From positions 1 to 64,000 of the forward strand of contig NZ_CH724143.1 in NCBI RefSeq assembly GCF_000153325.1: 64,000 nucleotides of DNA. The letters run 5' to 3'. This document shows, piece after piece, positions 1-12,300 of this stretch (position 1 is its first letter; each line of letters opens with the position of its first letter). Both the position numbers and the translations under genes were made by a program. The notes below the pieces were generated by a model. It was not told the origin of the DNA. It made no database searches and was given only the letters and a program-made list of their open reading frames with translations. This stretch comes from Photobacterium sp. SKA34. Lineage in GTDB: Bacteria; Pseudomonadota; Gammaproteobacteria; Enterobacterales; Vibrionaceae.

Positions 1-834
<834 letters not shown>

Positions 835-905
835 CCTAAAGACTTACTGTTTAATGCAGTGTCCACACAGATTGCTTGGTTAAAATGTAGAACGTAAAAA
901 GACTT

Positions 906-982
<77 letters not shown>

Positions 983-1026
983 CTTTCTCTCCCAGAGAAG
1001 GTGGTGGTTTAGTCTTTTATATCGTT

Positions 1027-1102
1027 GGGGTTATAGCTCAGCTGGGAGAGCGCCTGCCTTGCACGCAGGAGGTCTGCGGTTCGATCCCGCATAGCTCCAC
1101 CA
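1027..1102 (+). tRNA. alaT: tRNA-Ala (TGC anticodon)
   Basis: A 76-nt cloverleaf with acceptor stem GGGGTTA/TAGCTCC (one G-T pair), anticodon TGC at 1060-1062 between CCTGC/GCAGG arms, and encoded CCA at 1100-1102. It is nearly identical to the E. coli spacer tRNA-Ala. It follows tRNA-Ile by 44 nt inside the rRNA transcript. Confidence 0.97.
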
Positions 1103-1161
1103 CTCTTTAAACGCATTTGAATAAAGTGTCTTTAAAAAGTGGTTATCTAACGATGATTACA

Positions 1162-1173
1162 TGTTCTTTAACA
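1162..1173 (+). promoter_or_regulatory. boxA-type antitermination element in the 16S-23S spacer
   Basis: TGTTCTTTAACA closely matches the rRNA boxA consensus TGCTCTTTAACA, which binds NusB/S10 in rRNA antitermination. It sits between tRNA-Ala and 23S, the usual position of the second boxA. The match is seen in the sequence; the function is inferred from the family. Confidence 0.7.
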
Positions 1174-1362
1174 ATCTGGAAAGCTGACTAGTAAATTCAA
1201 TCAATAGATTGATTTTAAAAAATGTTTTTATCTTCGGATAAAAACGAGTTCTCAAACAATACACATTCAAGTGTCTTGTATCGAGTCCGGCGAAAAACCA
1301 ACGTTTAATACTTTTTTGATCGAAGTGTTGAACACAAACCTTGGTTGTTTGAACATACGAAA

Positions 1363-1378
1363 CCTCTTGGGGTTGTAT

Positions 1379-1385
<7 letters not shown>
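1363..1385 (+). other. 5' arm of the 23S processing stem
   Basis: The segment ending in GGTTGTATGGTTAAG is complementary to CTTAACCATACAAC at 4262-4275, and CTCTTGGG also pairs with CCCAAGGG just after it (about 4278-4285). The two arms bracket 23S and form the long duplex that RNase III normally cuts. The complementarity is seen directly; cleavage is known for the family. Confidence 0.75.
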
Positions 1386-4261
<2,876 letters not shown>

Positions 4262-4270
<9 letters not shown>

Positions 4271-4286
4271 ACAACACCCAAGGGGT
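4262..4286 (+). other. 3' arm of the 23S processing stem
   Basis: It pairs with 1363-1385 (see that entry). After the arm comes the 23S-5S spacer, about 100 nt with no gene. Confidence 0.75.
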
Positions 4287-4386
4287 TTTTATACGGACTC
4301 CAAGTACACTTGAACGTGTAGAGAACAACTAGTTAGATTTTCCCAGATTGCTATTTATTGTCGATGACAATAAATAAAACAGAATT

Positions 4387-4506
4387 TGCTTGGCGACCAT
4401 AGCGTTATGGACCCACCTGATCCCATGCCGAACTCAGTAGTGAAACGTAATAGCGCCGATGGTAGTGTGGGGTCTCCCCATGTGAGAGTAGGACATCGCC
4501 AGGCTT
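4387..4506 (+). rRNA. rrf: 5S ribosomal RNA
   Basis: A 120-nt block beginning TGCTTGGCGACC and ending GCCAGGCTT, with the conserved core ACCTGATCCCATGCCGAACT. Its ends pair as the 5S helix I. It lies 116 nt after 23S in the same operon. End positions are good to one or two bases. Confidence 0.95.
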
Positions 4507-4569
4507 TAAATTTAAGATATTCGTTTTGAACTACGAATATCGGATAAAACGAAAGTTTTATTTCCGTGT

Positions 4570-4646
4570 GGAGCGGTAGTTCAGTTGGTTAGAATACCGG
4601 CCTGTCACGCCGGGGGTCGCGGGTTCGAGTCCCGTCCGCTCCGCCA
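4570..4646 (+). tRNA. aspT: tRNA-Asp (GTC anticodon)
   Basis: A 77-nt cloverleaf with acceptor GGAGCGG/CCGCTCC, anticodon GTC at 4604-4606, T-arm GGGTTCGAGTCCC and encoded CCA at 4644-4646. It is the distal tRNA of the rRNA operon, as in several E. coli rrn operons. A decayed duplicate of its 3' half follows at 4759. Confidence 0.97.
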
Positions 4647-4657
4647 TTTTATTAAAG

Positions 4658-4688
4658 AAACCTGAATCGAAAGATTCAGGTTTTTTTT
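4658..4688 (+). terminator. rho-independent terminator of the rRNA operon
   Basis: AAACCTGAATC, a GAAA tetraloop and GATTCAGGTTT followed by a T run, 12 nt after tRNA-Asp. The stem is perfect and closes the rrn transcript. Confidence 0.93.
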
Positions 4689-4758
4689 CGTCTGTACAAA
4701 TAAGCATTACAGCGTAGTAAGTTTGGTGAGTAAGGCGCTTTATCGGGAAGCTTAGCAT

Positions 4759-4836
4759 CTTGTTATGTCGGAGTTCGTAAATTAGAGTCCCGCCTGCTTT
4801 AACATTTATAAAAAAGTTGAGTCAAAAATTCAGGTT
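4759..4836 (+). pseudogene. decayed tRNA-Asp 3' half plus relic terminator
   Basis: Positions 4759-4804 align without gaps to 4601-4646 of the intact tRNA-Asp, from the anticodon region to the CCA. I count 29 of 46 identities. Of the 17 mismatches, 14 are transitions and 16 turn G or C into A or T. With two small deletions the following bases (to 4836) align with the intact copy's terminator, ending in the same ATTCAGGTT. The 5' half is not clearly recognisable. It is best explained as a former tandem tRNA-Asp copy that lost function and drifted under AT-biased mutation. Confidence 0.75.
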
Positions 4837-4852
4837 GTGTATTTGGAATAAA

Positions 4853-5710
4853 TCAGTTTTGGTGGGCTACTGTAAAATATCTTAAAAGCACTTCATTAAG
4901 TTGCTCTTTATATTCATCATTAGTTTGTGACCCAATTAGTTGGGCTAATTCCTGTCCTATTGGAGATAAACGATAATAGGTAAAAGACGTCCTTTTTTTG
5001 ATTGGAGATAAGCTGTAAGACTCTGTATGGTAGTTGAAATTGAGCTTATCAGTATAAGTTATTAGGTTTGTTTCTAGCTCAGTGCTTAGTAGTAGCCCAA
5101 GTTCAGTTAAAATTAAAATAGATGAATAAGGTAAATGGTATTGGTTATAATCAATATGTGTTTGGTGGCTTCTATGAAAACTAAAGCTGCTTGTTCGCTG
5201 TTTGATACTTGTGAGAAGTTTTTTATGTTTATCATTACCAATGCAACAGGTAAGAGTAAGCACTTTTTGAAATAGAGTTGCTTCTCGATGTGTCATTGAT
5301 AAAAGTATTTTTAAAGTGCGAAGAGAGACTGAGCCTGGTTGAATGATCTCTTGTTTTAGAATTTTTGCCCACAGTTTTTGCATTGATGGAGTATGAATTT
5401 GTTGAGCCATTTCTATAAATCTCACTAACCAATCAGGATCAGGATCTCTAGCTGTTTCATCATTACATTGGTTATAGGCTCGTTTTATGATCTGCTCTAA
5501 ATTCGATTGTTGTTGTTGTTGTTGTTTTTGAAGACGAATTTGTAATCTTTCATTTAAAGTTCTCTCTTGAGTATTATTAATTTCCCCATCGATAGTATAT
5601 TTTTCGGCAATGCTTTTTATTTTGTGTTTACTGTCGGTTAATGTATTTAACACTCCAAGCGCTCGACTATTTACTATTGGCTTATCTATGCTCTCTGCTT
5701 TATGGTTCAT
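4853..5710 (-). CDS. DUF2806 / TIGR03899 family protein of unknown function
   Basis: A 285-residue soluble-looking protein. A central block near residues 90-150, with the motifs PDPDWLVRFIEMAQ and MQKLWAKILKQEI, is typical of the DUF2806/TIGR03899 family, which is found widely in Vibrionaceae and has no established function. Residues about 60-70 hold a run of six glutamines, encoded by six identical CAA codons (TTG x6 on the plus strand, 5507-5524), just after a basic, Gln-rich, probably helical segment. There is no signal peptide. It stands alone between the rRNA operon and a divergent short ORF. Family assignment is from memory of the motif; function is unknown. Confidence 0.85.
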   Translation of the reverse strand: MNHKAESIDKPIVNSRALGVLNTLTDSKHKIKSIAEKYTIDGEINNTQERTLNERLQIRLQKQQQQQQSNLEQIIKRAYNQCNDETARDPDPDWLVRFIEMAQQIHTPSMQKLWAKILKQEIIQPGSVSLRTLKILLSMTHREATLFQKVLTLTCCIGNDKHKKLLTSIKQRTSSFSFHRSHQTHIDYNQYHLPYSSILILTELGLLLSTELETNLITYTDKLNFNYHTESYSLSPIKKRTSFTYYRLSPIGQELAQLIGSQTNDEYKEQLNEVLLRYFTVAHQN

Positions 5711-5836
5711 ACTTTTTCATTCCCTTAACCAATGCTTCACCCGTTTTTGCTATCTTGATCTCATGATTAGGAACGAACACAATGAAATGTTATCTTTGTG
5801 TTAAATTAAAGTAAGTAATGATTACGGAGCATCCCA

Positions 5837-5929
5837 TGAAAAAATTGAATCGATATATTACTGATCTTATTTTAGTCATTGGTTATTCAACGATCGTGAG
5901 TTACTTGCTTTGGTTTTTTAGTAAATAGT
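5837..5929 (+). CDS. candidate 30-residue membrane peptide
   Basis: ATG with GGAG at 5827-5830 (6-nt spacing) opens a 30-codon frame ending in TAG. The peptide begins MKKLNRYI and continues as one hydrophobic segment (DLILVIGYSTIVSYLLWFF) closed by SK. That is the layout of a single-pass small membrane protein with a basic N-terminus. No family is recognised. It lies alone between two minus-strand genes. Supported by the ribosome binding site and composition only; it could be a chance frame. Confidence 0.45.
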
Positions 5930-5971
5930 ATATCGACTAGAGCTATCGTTTCTTTATTACTTTGGAAAAGT

Positions 5972-5999
5972 TTTAGCCACCCTAAGATAGGTGACTAAA
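5972..5999 (-). terminator. probable terminator hairpin downstream of ytfJ
   Basis: Arms TTTAGCCACC (5972-5981) and GGTGACTAAA (5990-5999) form a 10-bp stem with one G-T pair and an 8-nt loop, 6 nt beyond the ytfJ stop codon. The following T run on the minus strand is short, so it may be weak. Confidence 0.5.
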
Positions 6000-6005
6000 G
6001 TATCA

Positions 6006-6557
6006 TTATAAATTTTTATTCACTAAACCGATCACTTCTTTAATCTCACTAGGTGTCAGTTTGCCTTCTTTTGTGAATATGACTTTACCCGCCTTATTAA
6101 CTACAAATACGGCAGAGCTTTCCTCTTTTAGATCCCATGTTTTTTGAACAATTCCATTGCTGTCAAGCACTATTGATGACCATGGGTATTCACGTTTACT
6201 GTCTTCTGTTGCTGATTTTACAAAGCCACCCGTACCCCAAATTGCGTCATTTTGGTTAATGATAGTGGTTGTTTGATATTTATTTTCCGGAAATTTTGCG
6301 GCAGAAATGGCTGCAACAAGTGGTGCGTTTAGCTCTTTGGCTGAACTGCGTCCAGCAATAGCAAATACTATACGCATTTTTCCTGTTAGTTTTGTACTTC
6401 TCCATGATTGGTAACTAATAGTTTTATCTTTTAAAACAAGCTCACCTTTATTGGTAACAGTAACACCAGGTAATGAATCTCCTGATTTGATGTTGGTAGC
6501 AAAACTGATTGAAGGGGCTAAAGCTGCAAGTAGGATAAAGGTTGCCTTTAATTTCAT
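6006..6557 (-). CDS. ytfJ: YtfJ family periplasmic protein
   Basis: 183 residues with a clear signal peptide (MKLKATFILLAALAPSISFA, cleavage near residue 20). The rest matches the YtfJ family (TIGR01626): a thioredoxin-like fold with the segments VFAIAGRSSAKELNAPL, GTGGFVKSA and a C-terminal VNKAGKVIF. No CxxC redox motif is present, so it is not an ordinary thiol-disulfide enzyme. As in E. coli it is divergent from ytfK, which follows at 6772. The biochemical role is not established. Confidence 0.88.
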   Translation of the reverse strand: MKLKATFILLAALAPSISFATNIKSGDSLPGVTVTNKGELVLKDKTISYQSWRSTKLTGKMRIVFAIAGRSSAKELNAPLVAAISAAKFPENKYQTTTIINQNDAIWGTGGFVKSATEDSKREYPWSSIVLDSNGIVQKTWDLKEESSAVFVVNKAGKVIFTKEGKLTPSEIKEVIGLVNKNL

Positions 6558-6771
6558 GTGTTACCTCTTTTTTGTTTGATTTGTGATTATGATAGTTAAT
6601 CTTCTTTGATCTGGTAGTACCAGAATTCAATATTTGAGCTCTAAGTCGATCATTATTGTTACAAAGTTCGTATTTATTGGAAAATGGCAAGTTGTTTGCA
6701 TTAAGTTTTGACGTGATGAAACAAAGTCATCGATTTGCAGTCTATACCTGTAACTGTTAAGTGAGGACAAC

Positions 6772-6981
6772 ATGCTTAGAATCTTTAAAATTTACCGACC
6801 AAACCAAGTGGCTCGTTATGTAAAAAGCTATTTTCGAGGTCGTATTTTCATTATGGGTGTAGGTGGCTTCGAATTTGATAGTGGACGACTATTACCACCT
6901 AAATCTGGTGATCTAAAAGCATTAAATGTATTAACTGAGGTGAATAAAGAGATTCAAATGCTATCAGGCATGGTCGTGTAA
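6772..6981 (+). CDS. ytfK: YtfK, DUF1107 family stringent-response regulator
   Basis: 69 residues, the same length as E. coli YtfK (68). The shared layout is clear: YRPNQVARYVKSYFRGRIFI, then VGGFEFDSGRLLPPK and a C-terminal VNKEIQML. In E. coli YtfK activates (p)ppGpp accumulation through SpoT under phosphate or fatty acid starvation; the same role here is inferred. The start has GTGAGG about 10 nt upstream. In E. coli ytfL and msrA lie between ytfK and tamA; neither is found here. Confidence 0.9.
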   Translation: MLRIFKIYRPNQVARYVKSYFRGRIFIMGVGGFEFDSGRLLPPKSGDLKALNVLTEVNKEIQMLSGMVV

Positions 6982-7553
6982 TCACTACAAACTAGGGGCT
7001 TTATCCCAAATAATCATCGTTTATGGGATACGAGTAAGATGTATGTATAACTTTGATCCTGTTTTCTGTTAACTTTATCCTACCATATGACAATACAGAT
7101 CTACCCTTCCAATATCATGTATTTAATTACAGAGTTGTATTGAATTTTTTTCTCAAAAGAAGTTATTAATTGTTCTACAGTTGTTTAGTTACTTAAAGTG
7201 GTTTGAATCGTTTTAAGTACTAAGTTTACTTCGTGATTATTCTTAATAATTCCAACTGATTATGATTCTGACAATGTAGTTATAGATAGGACTTTGCGTG
7301 TAATTTAATGCTTTTATTAAAGTGGTTGCATTGTATAGTGTTGAGCTGTTGTTTACCTTAAGTTCAATGACTTTTGGTTACTTTTTTTTAGATTCATTTT
7401 GTTAATATTTATAAATAGGTAGCTGAAAATGGATCAAAATTCTATTCGGTTCAATATTCATAAGTTTTCAGGTGACAAAAGTTGGAAGTTACTTATAGCT
7501 TTGTCAAAATGGGTTCGTAATTAATTCTAAATTTCGCAAAGAAGCACAATAGA
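6982..7553. other. 570-nt AT-rich spacer without a convincing gene
   Basis: In enterics this position holds ytfL and msrA. Here I find no remnant of either. An imperfect hairpin (ATCCCA near 7005, TGGGAT near 7024) may end the ytfK transcript. A 31-codon frame at 7429-7524 (MDQNSIRFN...) has only a weak ribosome site. The tamA promoter should lie in the right half. Confidence 0.5.
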
Positions 7554-9305
7554 ATGAATAAAGTTTTTAAATGGTTGGGTGTGACATCATTTGCTTTGGT
7601 GCTATCGAGTCCGGTTATGGCGTCTTCATTGAAGATTAAAGGCTTAGAGGGAAAAGTAGAAGATAATGTCGATGCTTATCTTTCTGCATTATCAAAGGAT
7701 GATTACAGCGCGACATTGCGCTTTAAAGATCAGGTATTAAATGAAATTAGCGACGCGCTACAGGCATTGGGTTATTTCCAGCCAAAGTTTGATTATCAAG
7801 TCTCGGGTAGTGGCTCTAAAACTAATATAGTGGTTACTGTTGAACAAGGTCCACGAGCGCATATTAGTAAAAGTAATCTAATTGTTACTGGTGATGCTAA
7901 AAATGATCCTGCTTTTATGTCACTAGTAAAAAGTAGTGGTTTAGGGCTAGGTGAACCGCTAAATCAAGGAAAGTATGAGGCTTTTAAATCATCATTAATG
8001 AGTTTAGCACTTCGACGTGGTTATTTTGATGCTGAATTAACGAAAAGTACATTAGAAGTGGTACCCAGTCGTAACGAAGTATTTATCAATATTAATTTTG
8101 ATTCAGGTCGTCGTTATACCTTTGGTGAAACGACTTTTCAGGGAAGCCAAATTGATGATAACCGCTTACGGTCAATGATCCCCTATACGGAAGATGAACC
8201 TTACCTTGCTTCAAAGCTTGGAGAGTACAATGAGCGTTTGTCTAACGTTGGTTGGTTTTCCTCCATTTTTGTTGGTGGAGATGTAAAAGAGCGTAAAGAT
8301 GATGCGATCCCAATTCATGTCGTTGTTTCACCACAAGTTAAAAATCAATTTGAAACGGGTATTGGTTTTTCGACTGATACTGGCCCTCGTTTGAAGTTCA
8401 ATTGGAAAAAACCTTGGATTACGAGTAAAGGTCATAGCTTTAACTTGAAATCAGAAATATCGAAAGACGAGCCAAAAGTTGAAGCGGTTTATAAGATCCC
8501 ACTAGATGATGTGTTGAATGATTACTATCAAGTTGTCGGTGGCATTCGTTATGTCGATACGCACGATACGATAAGTACGCAATTTGGTCTCGGGGTTGAG
8601 CGTCACTGGCGTTTAGATTCGGGATGGAATCGTACTATTGCACTTCGTTGGTTGACGGAGAAATATGAACAAGGTGGGATGGAAAAAGGTGTTTTCAATG
8701 TTTTGATGCCAGGATTGTCATACAGTAAAAGCAGTATGGTTGGGGGAATATTCCCGACCAGTGGGAGTAAATATAATTTTTCTGTTGATCTTGCTAATGA
8801 AAATGTTGGATCAAATACTACTTTCGCTCGAGTACAAGCAAAAAATGCTTGGATTCGTAGTTTCGGTGAAAATCAGCGTGGTATTTTCCGTTTAGATGGC
8901 GGCGCCATTATTAGTGATGGCATTCAAAATGTCCCACCTTCGTTACGTTATTTTATTGGTGGTGATAATAGCCTTCGAGGTTATGGTTATCAGTCTATCT
9001 CTCCTCGTAATAGCCAAGGCAAAATGGAAGGCGGTCGTTATATGGCAACTTCTAGCATTGAATATCAACACCGCGTTTATGGTGATTGGTGGGGGGCTGT
9101 ATTCTATGATTATGGTTCTGCTTGGAATACTACACCTGATTGGAAGCGTGGCGTTGGAGTCGGTGTTCGATGGGTTTCACCTGTAGGTCCTATTCGCCTT
9201 GATTTTGCTTGGGGCATAGATAAGAACAAGAGCAATAATGATCGTTTCCTTAAACTGAGCAAAGATGAATTTCAGCTCCACTTTACTTTAGGTCCTGAAT
9301 TATGA
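7554..9305 (+). CDS. tamA: TamA, outer-membrane translocation and assembly component
   Basis: 583 residues, matching the family. An N-terminal signal peptide (to about VMAS, residue 24) is followed by POTRA domains to about residue 265, then a 16-strand Omp85-type barrel. The barrel shows the characteristic FIGGDNSLRGYGYQSISP lid-loop segment with its RGY, near residue 465-485, and a VGVRWVSPVGPIRLDFAWG strand. TamA works in the outer membrane with inner-membrane-anchored TamB in autotransporter insertion and lipid transport to the outer membrane. Its stop overlaps the tamB start by 4 bp (ATGA), implying translational coupling. Confidence 0.96.
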   Translation: MNKVFKWLGVTSFALVLSSPVMASSLKIKGLEGKVEDNVDAYLSALSKDDYSATLRFKDQVLNEISDALQALGYFQPKFDYQVSGSGSKTNIVVTVEQGPRAHISKSNLIVTGDAKNDPAFMSLVKSSGLGLGEPLNQGKYEAFKSSLMSLALRRGYFDAELTKSTLEVVPSRNEVFININFDSGRRYTFGETTFQGSQIDDNRLRSMIPYTEDEPYLASKLGEYNERLSNVGWFSSIFVGGDVKERKDDAIPIHVVVSPQVKNQFETGIGFSTDTGPRLKFNWKKPWITSKGHSFNLKSEISKDEPKVEAVYKIPLDDVLNDYYQVVGGIRYVDTHDTISTQFGLGVERHWRLDSGWNRTIALRWLTEKYEQGGMEKGVFNVLMPGLSYSKSSMVGGIFPTSGSKYNFSVDLANENVGSNTTFARVQAKNAWIRSFGENQRGIFRLDGGAIISDGIQNVPPSLRYFIGGDNSLRGYGYQSISPRNSQGKMEGGRYMATSSIEYQHRVYGDWWGAVFYDYGSAWNTTPDWKRGVGVGVRWVSPVGPIRLDFAWGIDKNKSNNDRFLKLSKDEFQLHFTLGPEL

Positions 9306-12300
9306 TTTGGGTTAAGCGTATAGCACTTGGCGTATTAGCCTTATTATTATTATTAGTTATTGCTGTAGCTGCACTACTTTATACTCCTGCTGGTATTAAA
9401 GTTGCTGCATGGGGAGCGCAAAAAGCGCTTCCAGCCTTGTCGATTGGTGAATCGCAAGGTGCTTTGCTTGATGGTTTTGAATTTAAGAATGTCCGTTATA
9501 ACGACGGTAATATAGATCTTGCTGTTAATAAGCTGAATTTAACATTAAATGATAGTTGTCTATTAACACCTGAGGTTTGTGTCTCTGATTTAGGGGTACA
9601 AGGTGTGAAGTTTTCAATGCCAGAACTTCCTCCTACATCGAATAAGCCTGAACAGCCTTCCGAATCTGTAACTGAAATCTCAATGCCATTACCTATTCAT
9701 ATTGAGAAGATAACGCTTGATGATATCGATTTAGATATTTTGGCGAATAAAGTCCGCTGGAAGCATTTCTCTACAGCAGCAGATTTACAAGGCAGTCATG
9801 TCACCTTAAAGCCAACGGATTGGGAAGGGATTTATTTAGCATTAGCGCCATCTAAAGCGGGTGATAAAAAGCCAGTAACAGCGTCTAAATCAACGAAAAA
9901 AGCTGAAGCAATAAAACTGCCTGATGTTGTGCTACCGATGTCGTTTGATATTGAGCGCTTTACGGTAAAAGACTTTGAGTTAGCTGGCGAAACGCCACAA
10001 AAGGTCTCGTTATTAGAGCTGATTGCGAATGCTAAAGATAGTGATATCAAGATTGATAAGTTGCAGGTGAATGCGCCTCAAGCATCTTTAACCGCGAAAG
10101 CGGATGTGACGTTAACGGGAGATTACCCACTCACATTAGATGCGAATGCAAAGATATCGATGAAGCCTGTTGAAGGACATCAGTTACATTTAAAAGCATC
10201 AGGATCATTAGCGAAATTGGTACTTGATGCAACGTTAAAAGGTAAATTAGATGCGTTAATTAAAGGTAAATTATCGCCATTAGATCCGAATCTTCCTTTT
10301 GATTTAGTGGTATCAAGTAAGCACTTACAATGGCCTATTGATAAAAAAGCAGAATTTACTGTTGCCAATACTGACATAAATGCCAAAGGTAGCTTAAAGG
10401 ACTTTACGTTTAATGCCAAAAGCAACGTAAATGGTACGCCAATGCCAAACGTGAAATTAAATTTGAAAGGTAAAGGTAATCTTGATTCGGTGAACTTATC
10501 GGTACTGAATGTAGATACCTTAGGCGGCTCTATTACAGGTAATGCAAAAGCAAGTTGGAAAGATCTTGTTAAATGGCAAGGCCAGCTTGCTTTTGCCAAT
10601 ATCCAGCCAGGTAAACAATGGCCAGAAGCGGAAGGCAACCTAAGCGGTAAGTTAAATACATCTGGTGGCTTAACTGCAAAAGGTGGCTGGTTTATTAAAT
10701 TGCCAGAGCTTGCTGTTAATGGCTCCATCATGAAACAGCCTCTTGACCTTCATGGTCAGCTTGATGCTTCTGATCTTACGGGTAAAGGTAAAGATCTTAA
10801 GTTTAAAACACAGGGTTTGACGTTAAAGCATGGTCCTAATGGTTTAGTCGCTAAAGGTGAATTAGACAAGACGTGGAATATTGTTGCTGATATTAAAGCG
10901 CCAGATTTATCTAAATCATTAGCAGACTTACATGGTCGTGTTAATGGAGAGGTGAAGTTATCAGGCAAGATGGCTGAACCAGATGTAAAACTTGACCTTG
11001 AAGGTGATGCGCTTGGTTGGCAAAAAGTAGCAAGTCTTGCGTCTTTTAAATTGAAAGGTAGCGTAACGCCATTACCTGCATTAAAAGCTGATATTAGTTT
11101 AAATGCTAAAAAAGGGAAATTTGATACTGTTACGTTAGATGATATGGATGTGTTATTTAAAGGTACAGAACAAGATCATCGTTTAACAGTAAAAATAAAA
11201 GGAGAGCCGGTAGGCACTGAGTTACTTCTAACGGGTAAATTAGATCGTAAGACAGGCTGGCAAGGTATATTGCAAAAAGGTGACTTTACGACCCCTGTTG
11301 GTGAGTGGGTACTAAACCATCCAACACCTATCCGTTATGATCTGAAAACCGCAATGGCAACAGTCGGTGCACACTGTTGGCAGCAAGGTAAAGCTGGAAT
11401 TTGTTTAACTCAAGATCTTACTGCTGGTACATCGGGTAATGCTCAGTTAGCAATAAAGCGTTTCAATTTTGATTTGTTGAAATCATTTATTCCTAAGCAG
11501 ATGAACGTTAATGGTGAGCTTGGTGCGAATGTTGTCGCTAAATGGGCGCCGAAGAGTGCACCTTATGTGAAAGCCCAGGTTTTGATGCCAAGCGGTAGTT
11601 TTACTCAACAAGTGGATACCGACGATACGCCATTAACGTTAGGCTGGGATAAAGTTACTGTCAATGCTGAGATGGAAAATGATGTTCTAAATGCTAATTG
11701 GTTAGTGGCGGTTAAAAATAATGGTGATTTATCCGGTAATGCTAAAGTCACTGATCTACAAGGTGATAAGCGCATTAATGCTAATGTGAAATTAGATCGT
11801 TTTACGCTTGCATTCTTAGAGCCTGTTATTAAGGACTACCATCAGTTTGGTGGTCAAGTTGATACTAACTTGAAAATAACGGGTCCAATCATGCACCCCG
11901 CGGTGAATGGTTTATTACAAGTCACGAAGCTAGAAGCAAGAGGGCGTAAAGTACCATTAGATGTTCAGAACGCTGATATTAAATTAGCCTTTACGGGTTA
12001 TAACGCAACGTTAATGGGGAATATTTATACACCTGATGGACAATTGCTATTACGTGGTACTGGTGACTGGCAAGATATGGCAGCGTGGAAAACGGAATTA
12101 AATATTAATGGTAAAGAGTTGCAAGTGAGCATGCCTCCGATGGTTTCTCTTAAGGTATCTCCAGATCTCACTATTAAAGCAACACCTCAATCTGCAGACA
12201 TTATCGGTAAAGTAGGTATTCCATGGGGACGTATTAAGGTTAACCAATTACCTAAGTCAGCAATTGCGGTTTCTAAAGATCAGGTGATCCTAAAAGATAA

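Noticed and set aside
4558..4758. Minus-strand 66-codon frame over tRNA-Asp
   Set aside because: It runs through the tRNA and terminator; the 'GLEPATPGVTGRYSNQLNYR' type string is the common tRNA antisense artefact.
7429..7524. 31-codon frame MDQNSIRFN... upstream of tamA
   Set aside because: Only a weak AGGT upstream, ordinary composition, no neighbour logic. Not listed as a gene.
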